This document shows positions 15,506 to 23,570 of a stretch of 28,421 nt of DNA, piece by piece (position 1 is the stretch's first letter; the number at the start of each line of letters is the position of its first letter). The stretch comes from Candidatus Dormiibacterota bacterium (lineage in GTDB: Bacteria; Chloroflexota; Dormibacteria; Dormibacterales; Dormibacteraceae), in assembly GCA_003151665.1 (NCBI GenBank), contig PLYD01000081.1:1-28421 (forward strand), written 5' to 3'. Below the pieces are notes generated by a model that had not been told where the DNA came from, did no database searches, and saw only the letters and a list, made by a program, of their open reading frames with translations. Made by a program: the position numbers and the translations under genes.

Positions 15506-16497
15506 TGCCCGAAGAAAAGCTTTACCGTGTCGCCCTCCGCGAGGCGCTGGGCGAGGAGATGGAGCGAGACGACACCGTCTACCTGATCGGCGAGGACATC
15601 GGCAAGTTCGGCGGCGCGTACCGCGTCACTGACGGCCTCCTCGACAAGTTCGGAGCCGAGCGCGTCGTCGATGCGCCCATCGCCGAAGAAGTGATCGTCG
15701 GCACCGCGATCGGATCGGCGATGCTGGGCCTGCGGCCCGTGGTCGAGATGATGACGATCAACTTCTCGCTCGTCGCCTACGACCAGATCGTCAACAACGC
15801 GGCCAAGATCCGCTACATGTTCGGTGGCGAGGCGAACGTGCCTCTGGTGATCCGTATGCCGGGCGGCGCGGGACACCAGCTGTCGGCACAGCACTCGCAC
15901 AGCCTCGAGGTCCTGTATGGCCTCATCCCCGGCCTGCTCGTCGTGGCGCCGACCACGCCGGAGGACGCGAAGGGGATGTTGAAGTCGGCGATCCGCACCA
16001 ACAACCCGGTGATGTTCCTCGAGTCGATGAGCCTCTACAACGTGCGAGGCATGGTGCCCGACGGCGACTACACGACTCCCCTCGGGCAGGCGGCTGTCCG
16101 GCGCAAGGGCGCGGACCTGACGATCATTGGGGTATCGCGCATGGCGGTGCTGGCGAACGAGGCTGCCAAGCAGCTCGAGGAGGAGGACATCGACGTCGAG
16201 GTGATCGACCTGCGGTCGATTCGCCCCATCGACTGGCCGCCAATCGTCGAATCGGTGAATCGCACCACACGTTGCATGGTGATCGAAGAAGGTTGGGCGA
16301 CGTACGGCGTCACCGCGGAGATCGCGGCCGGCGTTCAGGAGCGGTGCTTCGACTACCTCGACGCCCCGATCCGGCGCCTGGGCGGCGCGCAGGTGCCCAT
16401 GCCTTACAGCCTCCCCCTCGAGAAGGCCTCAATCCCGACCAGCGAGGACATCAAGCGAATGGCCCGGAAAGTCGTTGGGAGAAAAGCCGATGCCTGA
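15505..16497 (+). CDS. pdhB: Pyruvate dehydrogenase E1 component subunit beta
   Basis: This is the 330-residue beta subunit of the E1 decarboxylase, which pairs with the E1 alpha module encoded just upstream to form the thiamine diphosphate site. Typical stretches include the cofactor glutamate region YLIGEDIGKFGGAYRVTDGL, RVVDAPIAEEVIVGTAIGSAMLGLRPVVEMM, VPLVIRMPGGAGHQLSAQHSHSLE, and EVIDLRSIRPIDWPPIVESV. The ATG at 15505 shares one base with the upstream TAA (TAATG). Its TGA overlaps the E2 start by eight bases. The 2-oxo acid could be pyruvate or a branched-chain 2-oxo acid; pyruvate is favoured by the overall E1 sequence, but I cannot exclude other substrates. Confidence 0.92.
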   Translation: MPEEKLYRVALREALGEEMERDDTVYLIGEDIGKFGGAYRVTDGLLDKFGAERVVDAPIAEEVIVGTAIGSAMLGLRPVVEMMTINFSLVAYDQIVNNAAKIRYMFGGEANVPLVIRMPGGAGHQLSAQHSHSLEVLYGLIPGLLVVAPTTPEDAKGMLKSAIRTNNPVMFLESMSLYNVRGMVPDGDYTTPLGQAAVRRKGADLTIIGVSRMAVLANEAAKQLEEEDIDVEVIDLRSIRPIDWPPIVESVNRTTRCMVIEEGWATYGVTAEIAAGVQERCFDYLDAPIRRLGGAQVPMPYSLPLEKASIPTSEDIKRMARKVVGRKADA

Positions 16498-17830
16498 TGT
16501 AAATATGCCGAAGCTGTCGGACACGATGGAGGAGGGCACCGTCCTCGAGTGGAAGAAGAAGGATGGCGACGAGGTGCACAAGGGCGACGTCCTCGCCGAG
16601 GTCGAATCCGACAAGGCGACCTTCGACCTCGAGGCTGAGGACGACGGCGTGCTCTCGATCAAGGTCGAGAAGGGCGTGCCGGCCAAGATCGGCGCCCCGA
16701 TCGCAACGATCGGCGCGGCCAGCGAGGCCAAACCCGCGAAGGCGGACACGGCGAAGGCTGAGAAGCCGAAGGCCGAGGCCAAGCCCGCGGTAGCCGAAGC
16801 CCCCGCCGATGACACGGAGACGGCTGAGGTTCCCGAAGAGGAGGCGCGGGTCGCCGAGGTGCTGCCTGCGGAAACCGCCGAAGCACCCTCACCCAAAGCG
16901 AAGGCGGCGCCGGCCCGAGACAGCGATGGCGAGGCAATCAGCGGTGCGGCCGTCAAGGCCTCGCCACTGGCGAAGCGCCTGGCGGCTCAGCTGGGCGTCG
17001 ATCTGGCAAGCATCAAGGGCACTGGCCCCGAGGGCCGGATCATCAGAGAGGACGTCGAAGCCGCAGCGAAGGGCAAGGGCAGCGCGCCTCGCCAGGCAGC
17101 TGCGCCGGCCAGGCGGCCCGACGGTCCCGACACCGAGGTGGTCGAGCCCACAAGGATGCAGGCGACGATCGCCCGCCGCATGGCCGAGTCCAAGTCGACG
17201 GTGCCCGAGTTCACCGTCACCGTCGAGGCGAGGGTCGACCAGGCGGTGAGCATGCGCCAGCAGCTCAAGGATTCGGTCCCGGGCGCCGAGAAGGTGACCA
17301 TGACTGATTTCCTGGTGCGCGCATGCGCCCTGGCGCTGCGGAAGTTCCCTGAGGTCAACGCGTCATGGGTGGAAGGCCGGTTCCAACGCAAGCGCTCCGT
17401 CAACATCGGCCTAGCGGTGGCGCCAAGCCAGGGCATGGGCCTCCTGGTCCCTGTCGTGCACGACGCCGACGCCAAGGACATCGTCCAGATCTCAATCGAA
17501 TCGCGACAGGTGATCGAACGAGCACGGTCGGGCCGCCCCGCCGAAGGCGACCTCACCGGCGCGACGTTCTCCATCTCGAACCTCGGCATGTTCGGTGTCG
17601 ATGAGTTCACCGCGATTATCAACCCGCCCGAGGCGGCGATCCTCGCGGTCGGCGCGATCAAGGACGCAGCAGTCGTGGACGACGGCAAGGTGGTGGTGGG
17701 CAAGGTCATGCGCATGACACTGACCGTTGATCACCGCGTGTTCTACGGCGCGACTGCGGCACAGTTCATGGCGGAGGTGAAGCGCCTGCTCGAAAACCCG
17801 GTGACGTTGGTGGTCCCGACAGGAATCTGA
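16490..17830 (+). CDS. pdhC: Dihydrolipoamide acyltransferase (E2) of the pyruvate dehydrogenase complex
   Basis: This is the 446-residue core of the complex, which transfers the acetyl group from lipoyl-lysine to CoA. Residues 1-78 are one lipoyl domain with the lipoylated lysine K42 in ESDKATFD. Residues 79-150 are an Ala/Lys/Glu/Pro-rich linker. The peripheral-subunit-binding domain lies near 155-190 (ASPLAKRLAAQLGVDLASIKGTGPEGRI). The acyltransferase domain ends with VDHRVFYGATAAQF, with the catalytic histidine at H415. The usual HRxxDG aspartate is tyrosine (Y419), a change I recall from cyanobacterial and plastid E2 proteins, so it need not mean inactivity. The ATG at 16490 overlaps the pdhB stop by eight bases. 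E3 is supplied by the fused polypeptide upstream. Confidence 0.93.
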   Translation: MPDVNMPKLSDTMEEGTVLEWKKKDGDEVHKGDVLAEVESDKATFDLEAEDDGVLSIKVEKGVPAKIGAPIATIGAASEAKPAKADTAKAEKPKAEAKPAVAEAPADDTETAEVPEEEARVAEVLPAETAEAPSPKAKAAPARDSDGEAISGAAVKASPLAKRLAAQLGVDLASIKGTGPEGRIIREDVEAAAKGKGSAPRQAAAPARRPDGPDTEVVEPTRMQATIARRMAESKSTVPEFTVTVEARVDQAVSMRQQLKDSVPGAEKVTMTDFLVRACALALRKFPEVNASWVEGRFQRKRSVNIGLAVAPSQGMGLLVPVVHDADAKDIVQISIESRQVIERARSGRPAEGDLTGATFSISNLGMFGVDEFTAIINPPEAAILAVGAIKDAAVVDDGKVVVGKVMRMTLTVDHRVFYGATAAQFMAEVKRLLENPVTLVVPTGI

Positions 17831-17837
17831 CCCAGCC

Positions 17838-17898
17838 CGCCAAGTAAACCGCCGAAGGGGTGCGCCTGGGGTTCGCTACCCCTTCATCTCACTTGGTG
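17838..17898 (+). terminator. Nested hairpin after the pyruvate dehydrogenase operon, possible terminator
   Basis: An inner 8-bp perfect stem (GAAGGGGT at 17854-17861 with ACCCCTTC at 17878-17885) is enclosed by an outer CCAAGT/ACTTGG stem (17840-17845 with 17891-17896). The outer stem extends by a G-T and a C-G pair. It begins eight bases after the E2 stop codon. No T-run follows, so it is not a classical intrinsic terminator. It may stop transcription in another way or protect the 3' end. Confidence 0.35.
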
Positions 17899-18115
17899 AT
17901 ACGAACTGTCGTTGGTCCCGAGCTCGTGTTGGTGCATGTAGAGAAGTCCGGAAGGCATTCGAGGATCGAGGCCGTGATCACTGCGGGTCCAACCTTGAAC
18001 GGATTCCTGGAATGCATCCTCGACGCCACTGCGGTCGTGCAGCATCATCGGCGCGCATAGAACGGCGAGCCCCACCCTTACTACGGGCGAAAGGCGCCTC
18101 GGGGTGTCAGATCAA
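17899..18115. other. Intergenic stretch with no recognised gene
   Basis: About 220 bases lie between the hairpin after the E2 gene and the end of the histidine kinase gene. Short open frames exist on both strands (17860-18060 plus, 17884-18075 minus), but neither has a ribosome site or recognisable protein features, and they lie opposite one another. I see no promoter or RNA motif that I can name. Confidence 0.5.
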
Positions 18116-19633
18116 CTAAGGAGTCTTCAGGTCGCCAGAGTGCTGGGGCGCGGCCGGCAACGTCAGGTGCAGGCGTAGATTCCCCTCTCCATCGAAGTCC
18201 GCCAACAGCTTTCCGTTCATCGCCAGTGTCAGCTCGCGCGAAATCGCCAAGCCCAGGCCCACCCCGCCCGCAGCCCCCGACCTCGAGGGGTCCGCGCGGT
18301 AGAACCGATCGAACATCCTCTCCGGGTCCGGCCTGTGCGTCCCTGCAGGGTTCGAGACGATTGTTTCGACGGCGTTGCCCGCAATGCTCACCGCAACGCT
18401 GACCGTGGACCCGGCCGGCGCGTACTTGACCGCGTTGTCCAGCAGGTTGTCTAGGACCTGGTGCAAACGTTCCGGGTCGGCGCCAATCGGCGGGATGCCC
18501 GGCGGCACGTCCAGCTTGATGACGAGCTCGCGAGCATCCGCACGCCGCCGCACGATCTCGAGCTCCTGCTGCAGCTGCCCACCCAGGTCGACAGCGGTGA
18601 TGTTCAGCACGATCGACCCGGCCTCGACCCGCGCGAGGTCTAGCAGCTCCTGCGCCATGCGAAGCACGCGCTCCGACTCCTCGTGCACAATCGCCGCCGC
18701 CCTCGTCCGGTCGGCGTCGCTCTTCAGACTGCCGTCGACCAGCGCCTGGCTGAACCCAATCAGGCTCGTCAGCGGGGTCTTGAGCTCGTGGGACAGGTTG
18801 GCCAGGAAGTCGCGCTGGATCTTGCGCGCGCGTTCCACCGCCTCCGCCATCCTGTCGAATGCCACGCCCAGCATGCCGATCTCGTCCTCACCCCGAATGC
18901 CCACGCGACGGGAGTAGTTGCCGGCAGCGACGTCCTCGGCCGCCGCCGCGAGCTGAACCAGCGGTTCGGTCAGCGAGCGGCCCACCAGGATGACCAGTAA
19001 GATCGCCACCACCAACGCGGCGCCTCCTGCGACAAGTAGGAGCGGAACCAGCTCGCCGGCCGCGGCGGAAGTCACGGACGCTATGGGCCGCGCGACGACC
19101 AGGAAAGCGGCATTGAGCGGGTCGCGGGCGGGCGCCAGCGCGATCGCCGCCGCCAGGTAAGACTGCCCTCCCAGCGCCGGCTGAGCCTCCGCCACGTTCC
19201 CTACGCGCCTGCCCGCTTGCACAGGGATGACCTGGCCTGCGGCGCTCGGGTTGCCACTATCCCAGACCACCACGCTGCGCCCGTCCAGAAGTAGCAAACG
19301 TCCCTCGCTCAGAGTCGCCGCCAGGGCCGCCAGCCGGTCCTGGAAGTCGATCGGATCGTCAACACCTCCCGCTCCGATGCAGCCAGCCGGACCTTGGTTG
19401 GTGGCGACGCGCGGAACGTTGCGGCACTCCTCGTGGCGCACGGCTACGGCGTTCGCCTGGATGGCGAGGTCGAGCTGTCCTTGCGCGCTTTGGACCTCGA
19501 GGTTACGTACCAAAACCCACGTCAAAGCCCCACTCAACAGCAGGCTGACGGCAACGATGCCGGCGGCGGCGGCCAGGACGCGGAGTCGGAGGCTCAGCTC
19601 TCGGCCAGCTCCAGCCGGTACCCCACGCCCCAC
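18116..19633 (-). CDS. Two-component sensor histidine kinase
   Basis: This membrane histidine kinase of about 500 residues is the partner of the response regulator gene it overlaps. Order of parts: a first membrane helix (LRVLAAAAGIVAVSLLLSGALTWVL), an extracytoplasmic sensor region of about 140 residues with two cysteines, and a second helix (LLLVAGGAALVVAILLVILV). Then come a HAMP linker (SLTEPLVQLAAAAEDVAAGNYSRRV), the HisKA box with the phosphorylated histidine in NLSHELKTPLTSL, and a HATPase domain with DNLLDNAVKYA, MFDRFYRADPS and GGVGLGLAIS. The start is unclear. GTG at 19633 is the nearest standard codon and overlaps the regulator gene by 40 bases. A CTG at 19597 would give the same four-base overlap (CTGA) seen at other junctions and begins just before helix 1. 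The sensed signal is unknown. Confidence 0.88.
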   Translation of the reverse strand: MGRGVPAGAGRELSLRLRVLAAAAGIVAVSLLLSGALTWVLVRNLEVQSAQGQLDLAIQANAVAVRHEECRNVPRVATNQGPAGCIGAGGVDDPIDFQDRLAALAATLSEGRLLLLDGRSVVVWDSGNPSAAGQVIPVQAGRRVGNVAEAQPALGGQSYLAAAIALAPARDPLNAAFLVVARPIASVTSAAAGELVPLLLVAGGAALVVAILLVILVGRSLTEPLVQLAAAAEDVAAGNYSRRVGIRGEDEIGMLGVAFDRMAEAVERARKIQRDFLANLSHELKTPLTSLIGFSQALVDGSLKSDADRTRAAAIVHEESERVLRMAQELLDLARVEAGSIVLNITAVDLGGQLQQELEIVRRRADARELVIKLDVPPGIPPIGADPERLHQVLDNLLDNAVKYAPAGSTVSVAVSIAGNAVETIVSNPAGTHRPDPERMFDRFYRADPSRSGAAGGVGLGLAISRELTLAMNGKLLADFDGEGNLRLHLTLPAAPQHSGDLKTP

Positions 19634-20283
19634 ACGGTCTCGATGCTCGGTTCGGTGACGCCCGCCGCGGCAAGCTTTTCGCGCAGCTGCTGGACGTGGA
19701 CGTCGACGGTGCGTGTGTACCCGGGAAAGTCGTAGCCCCACACGAGGTCGAGCAGCTCGCTGCGCTGGAAGACGCGGCCGGGGTGGCGCGCGAGCAAGGT
19801 CAGCAGGTCGAACTCCTTGGGGCGGAGCTGGAGCTTGGCCTGCTCGTGCCGCACCTCGTGGCGCTCGAGGTCCACCTCCAGCTTGCCGGCGCGGATGAGC
19901 TTCGGCGCATCCGGCTCCAGCCGCGCGCGCCGAAGGAGCGCCTTAGCTCTCGCGACGAGCTCCTGCGGGTGGAAGGGCTTGGTCAGGTAGTCGTCCGCGC
20001 CCACCTCGAGGCCGACCACCTTGTCGGTGACCTCGTCTCGCGCGGTCAGGATGATGATCGGCACCTGGCTCTGCTTGCGGATCTCCTTGCAGATCTCCAG
20101 GCCGTCGGCGCCGGGCAGCATGATGTCGAGGACGACGAGGTCGGGCTTGATCTGGCTGAAGCGGGCCAACGCCTGCGAGCCATCCCCCACCCCCTCCACC
20201 TCGTAGCCCTCGCGGGTCAGGTAGATGCGAGCGAGCTCGACAATGTGGTCCTCGTCGTCGACCACCAGGACCTTGAAGCTCAT
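19594..20283 (-). CDS. OmpR/PhoB-family response regulator
   Basis: This 229-residue two-component regulator has an N-terminal receiver domain with the acidic pair D9/D10, the phosphoacceptor D53 in VVLDIMLPG, and the switch lysine in DDYLTKPF. It is followed by a C-terminal winged helix of the OmpR type (LRPKEFDLLTLLARHPGRVFQRSELLDLVWG, then TVDVHVQQLREKL and VWGVGYRL). The ATG at 20283 opens directly into the first receiver strand. The histidine kinase gene begins inside its 3' end. The pair sits downstream of der, 76 bases from its stop, and could share that transcript. Target genes cannot be inferred from sequence. Confidence 0.93.
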   Translation of the reverse strand: MSFKVLVVDDEDHIVELARIYLTREGYEVEGVGDGSQALARFSQIKPDLVVLDIMLPGADGLEICKEIRKQSQVPIIILTARDEVTDKVVGLEVGADDYLTKPFHPQELVARAKALLRRARLEPDAPKLIRAGKLEVDLERHEVRHEQAKLQLRPKEFDLLTLLARHPGRVFQRSELLDLVWGYDFPGYTRTVDVHVQQLREKLAAAGVTEPSIETVWGVGYRLELAES

Positions 20284-20359
20284 CGTTCTGACCACGCGAA
20301 CCAATACATCAGCATTGGGTCAAGCCCTTGTCGGCTGAGCATGAGCGAAATGTAAACGC

Positions 20360-21820
20360 CTACTTCTTTGGGGCGGCCGCCGCACGCTTCGTCGGCGGAG
20401 CGGCCTTTGCCGCGCGTGGCGGTCCTGGACGGCTCGGCTTTTCGCCACCCGCCTTGGCAGCGCCGCGCTTGCCCTCGCCAGGTTTGGCTCCGGCGCGTTT
20501 TCCGCTCTCGGACCGCAGGACCAGCCTGATCGGGTTGCCCATCAGGCCGAATCGATCCCTGATCTTCTTCTCCAGGTACCGCCGGTACGAAAAATGCAGC
20601 AGCCCGACGTCGTTGACGAACAGCACGATCGTCGGCGCCTCCGTCCCCGCCTGCGTCGCGAACCCCACCTTGAGGCGCTTGCCCTTGAAGCTCGGCGGCG
20701 GGTGCTCGTCCAGCGCCTCCCTGAGCAGCCGGTTCAACTCGTTGGGCGGTATCTTCACGCGCCGCTGCCCAACCACGTCCAGGGCAGCGGGCATGAGCGT
20801 CCGGATGCCCTCCCTCGTCTTCGCCGACACCGCCACCACGGGGGCAAAGGGCGCGAACTTGAAGTCCTTGAGCAGCTCTTCGCGCCAGTACTGGGCGCGC
20901 CGCAGCGCCGGCTCGACGAGGTCGATCTTGTTGACCACGATCACCAACCCCTTGCCCGCCTCCAGCGCATAGCCCGCGACATGCTGGTCCTGAGCCAGCA
21001 CCCCGGTCGACGCATCGAGGACCAGCAGCACCACGTCGGCGCGCTCCATCGCATTGATCCCTCGCATCAGGCTGTAGCGCTCGAGGCGGTCGCGAGCCGC
21101 GGACTTGCGCCTGATCCCCGCCGTATCCACCAGGACGACCGGGATGTTGTCGAAGATCAGCTCGGTGTCGACGGGGTCGCGCGTGGTCCCCGGCACGTCG
21201 CTGACCAGCGCGCGCTCGTCGCCGAGCAGCGCGTTCAACAGCGACGACTTGCCGACGTTAGGGCGGCCCATGATGGCCAGCCGGTCGGCCTTGGCGTCGC
21301 CTGGCGTTTCCTCCTCGGCCGGCGGCAACATCTCGAGCACCTCGTCGAGGAAGTCGCCGATGCCGATGCCGTGCTGCGCGGAGATGAGATGAGGCGAGTC
21401 GAAGCCCAACTCGAGCATCTCGTGCGCAAAGCCGCGCTCGCTCGGCGAGTCCGCCTTATTGGCCGCGACCAGGACCTTGCGACCCGAGCGGCGCAGCAGG
21501 ATAGCGATCTCGCGATCGACCGCGGTGAGGCCCTGGCGCACGTCGAGCAGGAGGACGATCACGTGGGCCTGGTCGATGGCGACCTTGGTCTGCGCCTCGA
21601 TCGCCGCCCGCGACTCGTCCTGCGCGTTGTCCAGGTCCAGGCCGGCGGTGTCGACGACGGTGAACTCGCGGCCGCTCCACTCCGCGACGCCGTAAAGGCG
21701 GTCGCGCGTCAGGCCCGACTGCGGATCGACGATCGCCTTCCGCCACCCGAGGATGCGGTTGAAAAGCGTCGACTTCCCGACGTTGGGACGTCCGACGATC
21801 GCGACGATTGGGCGAGCCAC
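20360..21820 (-). CDS. der: Ribosome-associated GTPase Der (EngA)
   Basis: This 486-residue protein has two tandem GTPase domains, the hallmark of Der, which acts in late 50S ribosome assembly. Domain 1 has GRPNVGKST, DTAGL and NKAD. Domain 2 has GRPNVGKSS, VLVDTAGIRRK and NKIDLVE. A KH-like C-terminal domain follows (FVNDVGLLHFSYRRYLEKKIRDRFGLMGNPIRLVLR). A tail of about 45 residues rich in Lys, Ala, Pro and Gly ends the protein, beyond the usual family end, and may contact rRNA. I chose the GTG at 21820 because it opens the first strand (ARPIVAIVGRPN). A gap of 137 bases separates it from the upstream JAMM protease gene. Confidence 0.94.
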   Translation of the reverse strand: MARPIVAIVGRPNVGKSTLFNRILGWRKAIVDPQSGLTRDRLYGVAEWSGREFTVVDTAGLDLDNAQDESRAAIEAQTKVAIDQAHVIVLLLDVRQGLTAVDREIAILLRRSGRKVLVAANKADSPSERGFAHEMLELGFDSPHLISAQHGIGIGDFLDEVLEMLPPAEEETPGDAKADRLAIMGRPNVGKSSLLNALLGDERALVSDVPGTTRDPVDTELIFDNIPVVLVDTAGIRRKSAARDRLERYSLMRGINAMERADVVLLVLDASTGVLAQDQHVAGYALEAGKGLVIVVNKIDLVEPALRRAQYWREELLKDFKFAPFAPVVAVSAKTREGIRTLMPAALDVVGQRRVKIPPNELNRLLREALDEHPPPSFKGKRLKVGFATQAGTEAPTIVLFVNDVGLLHFSYRRYLEKKIRDRFGLMGNPIRLVLRSESGKRAGAKPGEGKRGAAKAGGEKPSRPGPPRAAKAAPPTKRAAAAPKK

Positions 21821-21824
21821 AACC

Positions 21825-21968
21825 TCAATTAGACGGGGTCGGAGCCCTCGACCACAGGACCACGGCCACAATGCCGCACAGAACCGCCTCGAAACCGAGC
21901 GCGGCGACCGGCCTCGCCAAGGTCCACAGGGCGCCGGCGATCCCGCTGGCGGCGAGGTCAGACGACCT
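21825..21968 (-). pseudogene. Hydrophobic reading-frame remnant between the JAMM protease and der
   Basis: The 137-base gap before der encodes, in one open frame, a hydrophobic stretch (LAASGIAGALWTLARPVAALGFEAVLCGIVAVVLW). It is followed by a short polar end and a TGA at 21825-21827, five bases before the der start. It looks like the last two helices of a membrane transporter, possibly of the major facilitator type. There is no ATG or GTG ahead of it; a TTG at 21920 would give only 31 residues. It is most simply a leftover C-terminus of a deleted gene, but a small membrane protein cannot be excluded. Confidence 0.3.
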
Positions 21969-22368
21969 CTAACGGCTCTGGATGAAATGGCCCGCCGTCA
22001 GCGTCCGCCACGAACGCGTTGGCGTCGACCGGCTTGCCCTGGTGGACCGCAACGATCAAGTAGACATAGCCCGCCCACGCCCGCTCGGTGTCGAAGCGCG
22101 AGGCCTGCGCCGGGTGGTCGGGATGCGTGTGGTAGTAGCCCACGATGTCGAGCCCTGCCTCGTCGGCCTCGCGCTGGATGCGGATGTGGTCGTGCGGGTC
22201 GATCTCGTAACGATCCTTGGACCGCTCGACGATGATGTTCCGCGCGCGCTTGGCCTCCGTCGCCCTCCCTTCCCCACTCGGCCCGACGAGGACCCCACAG
22301 ATCTCGTTCGGATAGCCCTGGGTGCCGTGCGCCTGGATCGCCTCGAAGGCGGCGCGGTCGATCTTCAC
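21958..22368 (-). CDS. JAMM/MPN-domain metalloprotease, Mec-like (CysO-cysteine peptidase type)
   Basis: This 136-residue protein is a single JAB/MPN domain with a complete JAMM zinc site: E22 (NEICGVLVG), H80 and H82 (YHTHP), S90 and D93 (spacing HxH-x7-S-x2-D). In mycobacteria the protease Mec cuts cysteine from the sulfur-carrier protein CysO after CysM has built it there. The adjacent cysM-type gene here, joined through a GTGA overlap (GTG start at 22368), points to the same role. No CysO-like carrier gene lies nearby. All expected metal ligands are present, so activity is likely. Identity as Mec rather than another JAMM hydrolase is inferred from context. Confidence 0.82.
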   Translation of the reverse strand: MKIDRAAFEAIQAHGTQGYPNEICGVLVGPSGEGRATEAKRARNIIVERSKDRYEIDPHDHIRIQREADEAGLDIVGYYHTHPDHPAQASRFDTERAWAGYVYLIVAVHQGKPVDANAFVADADGGPFHPEPLEVV

Positions 22369-23285
22369 GGCTTGACGCCGTACAGGCCGGTCGAGATGTA
22401 GCGGTCGCCGGAGTCGGGGAACACGGTGACGATCACGCCCTTCTCAATCGTTTCGGCGAGGCGCCTCGCGGCCCACAGCGCGGCGCCGCTCGAATGGCCG
22501 ACCAGCAAGCCTTCGGTTCGCGCCACCGCTCGCGCCAGGTCATAGGCGGGCTCGGTGGGGCAGCCCCAGATCTCGTCGGCCAGGCTCGGGTCCCAGATCT
22601 TCGGCACGATCGCGGTGGGTATGTGCTTCAAGCCCTCGAGGCCGTGGAACGAATCCTCCGGCTGTACGGCGATGGTCCGGATCGACGAGTCGTGCTCCTT
22701 GAGGCGCCGCGAGGTGCCGACAAAAGTGCCGGTGGTGCCAAGGGCCGCCACGAAATGGGTGATGCGTCCGCCAGTCTGCTGAAGGATCTCGACCGCGGTG
22801 CCTTCGTAATGGGCGCGGACATTGGCGGGGTTCGAGTACTGATCGGGATAGAAGTAGCGGTCGGGGTGCTCGGCCACCAGCTCGCGGACTTTGATGATCG
22901 CCCCATCAGAACCTTCTAGCGGATCGCTGTAAACGATCTCGGCGCCGTAGGCCACGACCAGGGCCTTGCGCTCGGCGCTCACGTTCGCGGGCATCACCAG
23001 CTTTACTCGATAGCCCTTCGCGGCGCCGACCAGCGAGTAGGCGATGCCGGTGTTGCCCGACGTGGAATCGATGATCGTCTTGTCGTGCGTTAGCGCTCCG
23101 CTGCGGTCGCCGTCCTCGATCATCGACAGGGCCGCCCGATCCTTTACGGAACCCCCAGGGTTGAACCACTCGGCTTTGGCGTAGAGCTCGACGTTAGGAA
23201 ATTCATGCTCGAACATGCGGACGCGCAGCAACGGCGTGTTGCCGATCAACCTCGTGATGCCGGCGGTCACCAATCCCTGAGTCAT
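22365..23285 (-). CDS. cysM: Cysteine synthase (CysM-type PLP enzyme)
   Basis: This 306-residue fold-type II PLP enzyme forms cysteine from an activated serine and a sulfur donor. The PLP lysine is K48 in NPGGSVKDRAA, the substrate loop is STSGNTG, and the phosphate cup is ALGTTGT. A C-terminal serine lies in LLVGHSSGAALWAA. Sequence and its coupling to a JAMM protease resemble mycobacterial CysM, which uses O-phosphoserine and protein thiocarboxylate. An ordinary O-acetylserine sulfhydrylase cannot be excluded. The ATG at 23285 is preferred to a TTG three codons upstream. It follows the membrane protein gene by 43 bases and overlaps the protease gene by four. It is part of a sulfur amino-acid cluster with a transsulfuration enzyme. 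Confidence 0.9.
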   Translation of the reverse strand: MTQGLVTAGITRLIGNTPLLRVRMFEHEFPNVELYAKAEWFNPGGSVKDRAALSMIEDGDRSGALTHDKTIIDSTSGNTGIAYSLVGAAKGYRVKLVMPANVSAERKALVVAYGAEIVYSDPLEGSDGAIIKVRELVAEHPDRYFYPDQYSNPANVRAHYEGTAVEILQQTGGRITHFVAALGTTGTFVGTSRRLKEHDSSIRTIAVQPEDSFHGLEGLKHIPTAIVPKIWDPSLADEIWGCPTEPAYDLARAVARTEGLLVGHSSGAALWAARRLAETIEKGVIVTVFPDSGDRYISTGLYGVKP

Positions 23286-23328
23286 GTCACCCAAGGATAG
23301 GAACCGGGGCGGTCCCGCCGTTACTCCG

Positions 23329-23570
23329 TCAGGCGGTGAAGTGGATCGCGATGATGCCGATGAGCACGAAGACCGCGCCGATGAAGTAGCCGATCAGCGA
23401 GCGCCGATAGACCGATCCTCCCTCGGGCGCAAGGATGTTGAGGACCGCCTTGCCCATTAGAAACCCTCCCCCGAGGACGGTGATCGAGGACGAGTGAGTC
23501 AGCACCCCGAAGAGAAGCACGGCGCTGGCAACCAGCACCTCGATGAGTTGCAGCAGCGTGTACGCCGACA

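Noticed and set aside
17860..18060. 66-residue plus-strand frame after the E2 gene, and a 63-residue frame opposite it
   Set aside because: No ribosome site, no similarity that I recognise, and two opposed frames over the same bases suggest neither is real.
20594..21832. 412-codon open frame opposite der
   Set aside because: It is the antisense of two perfect GTPase domains and has no protein-like pattern of its own.
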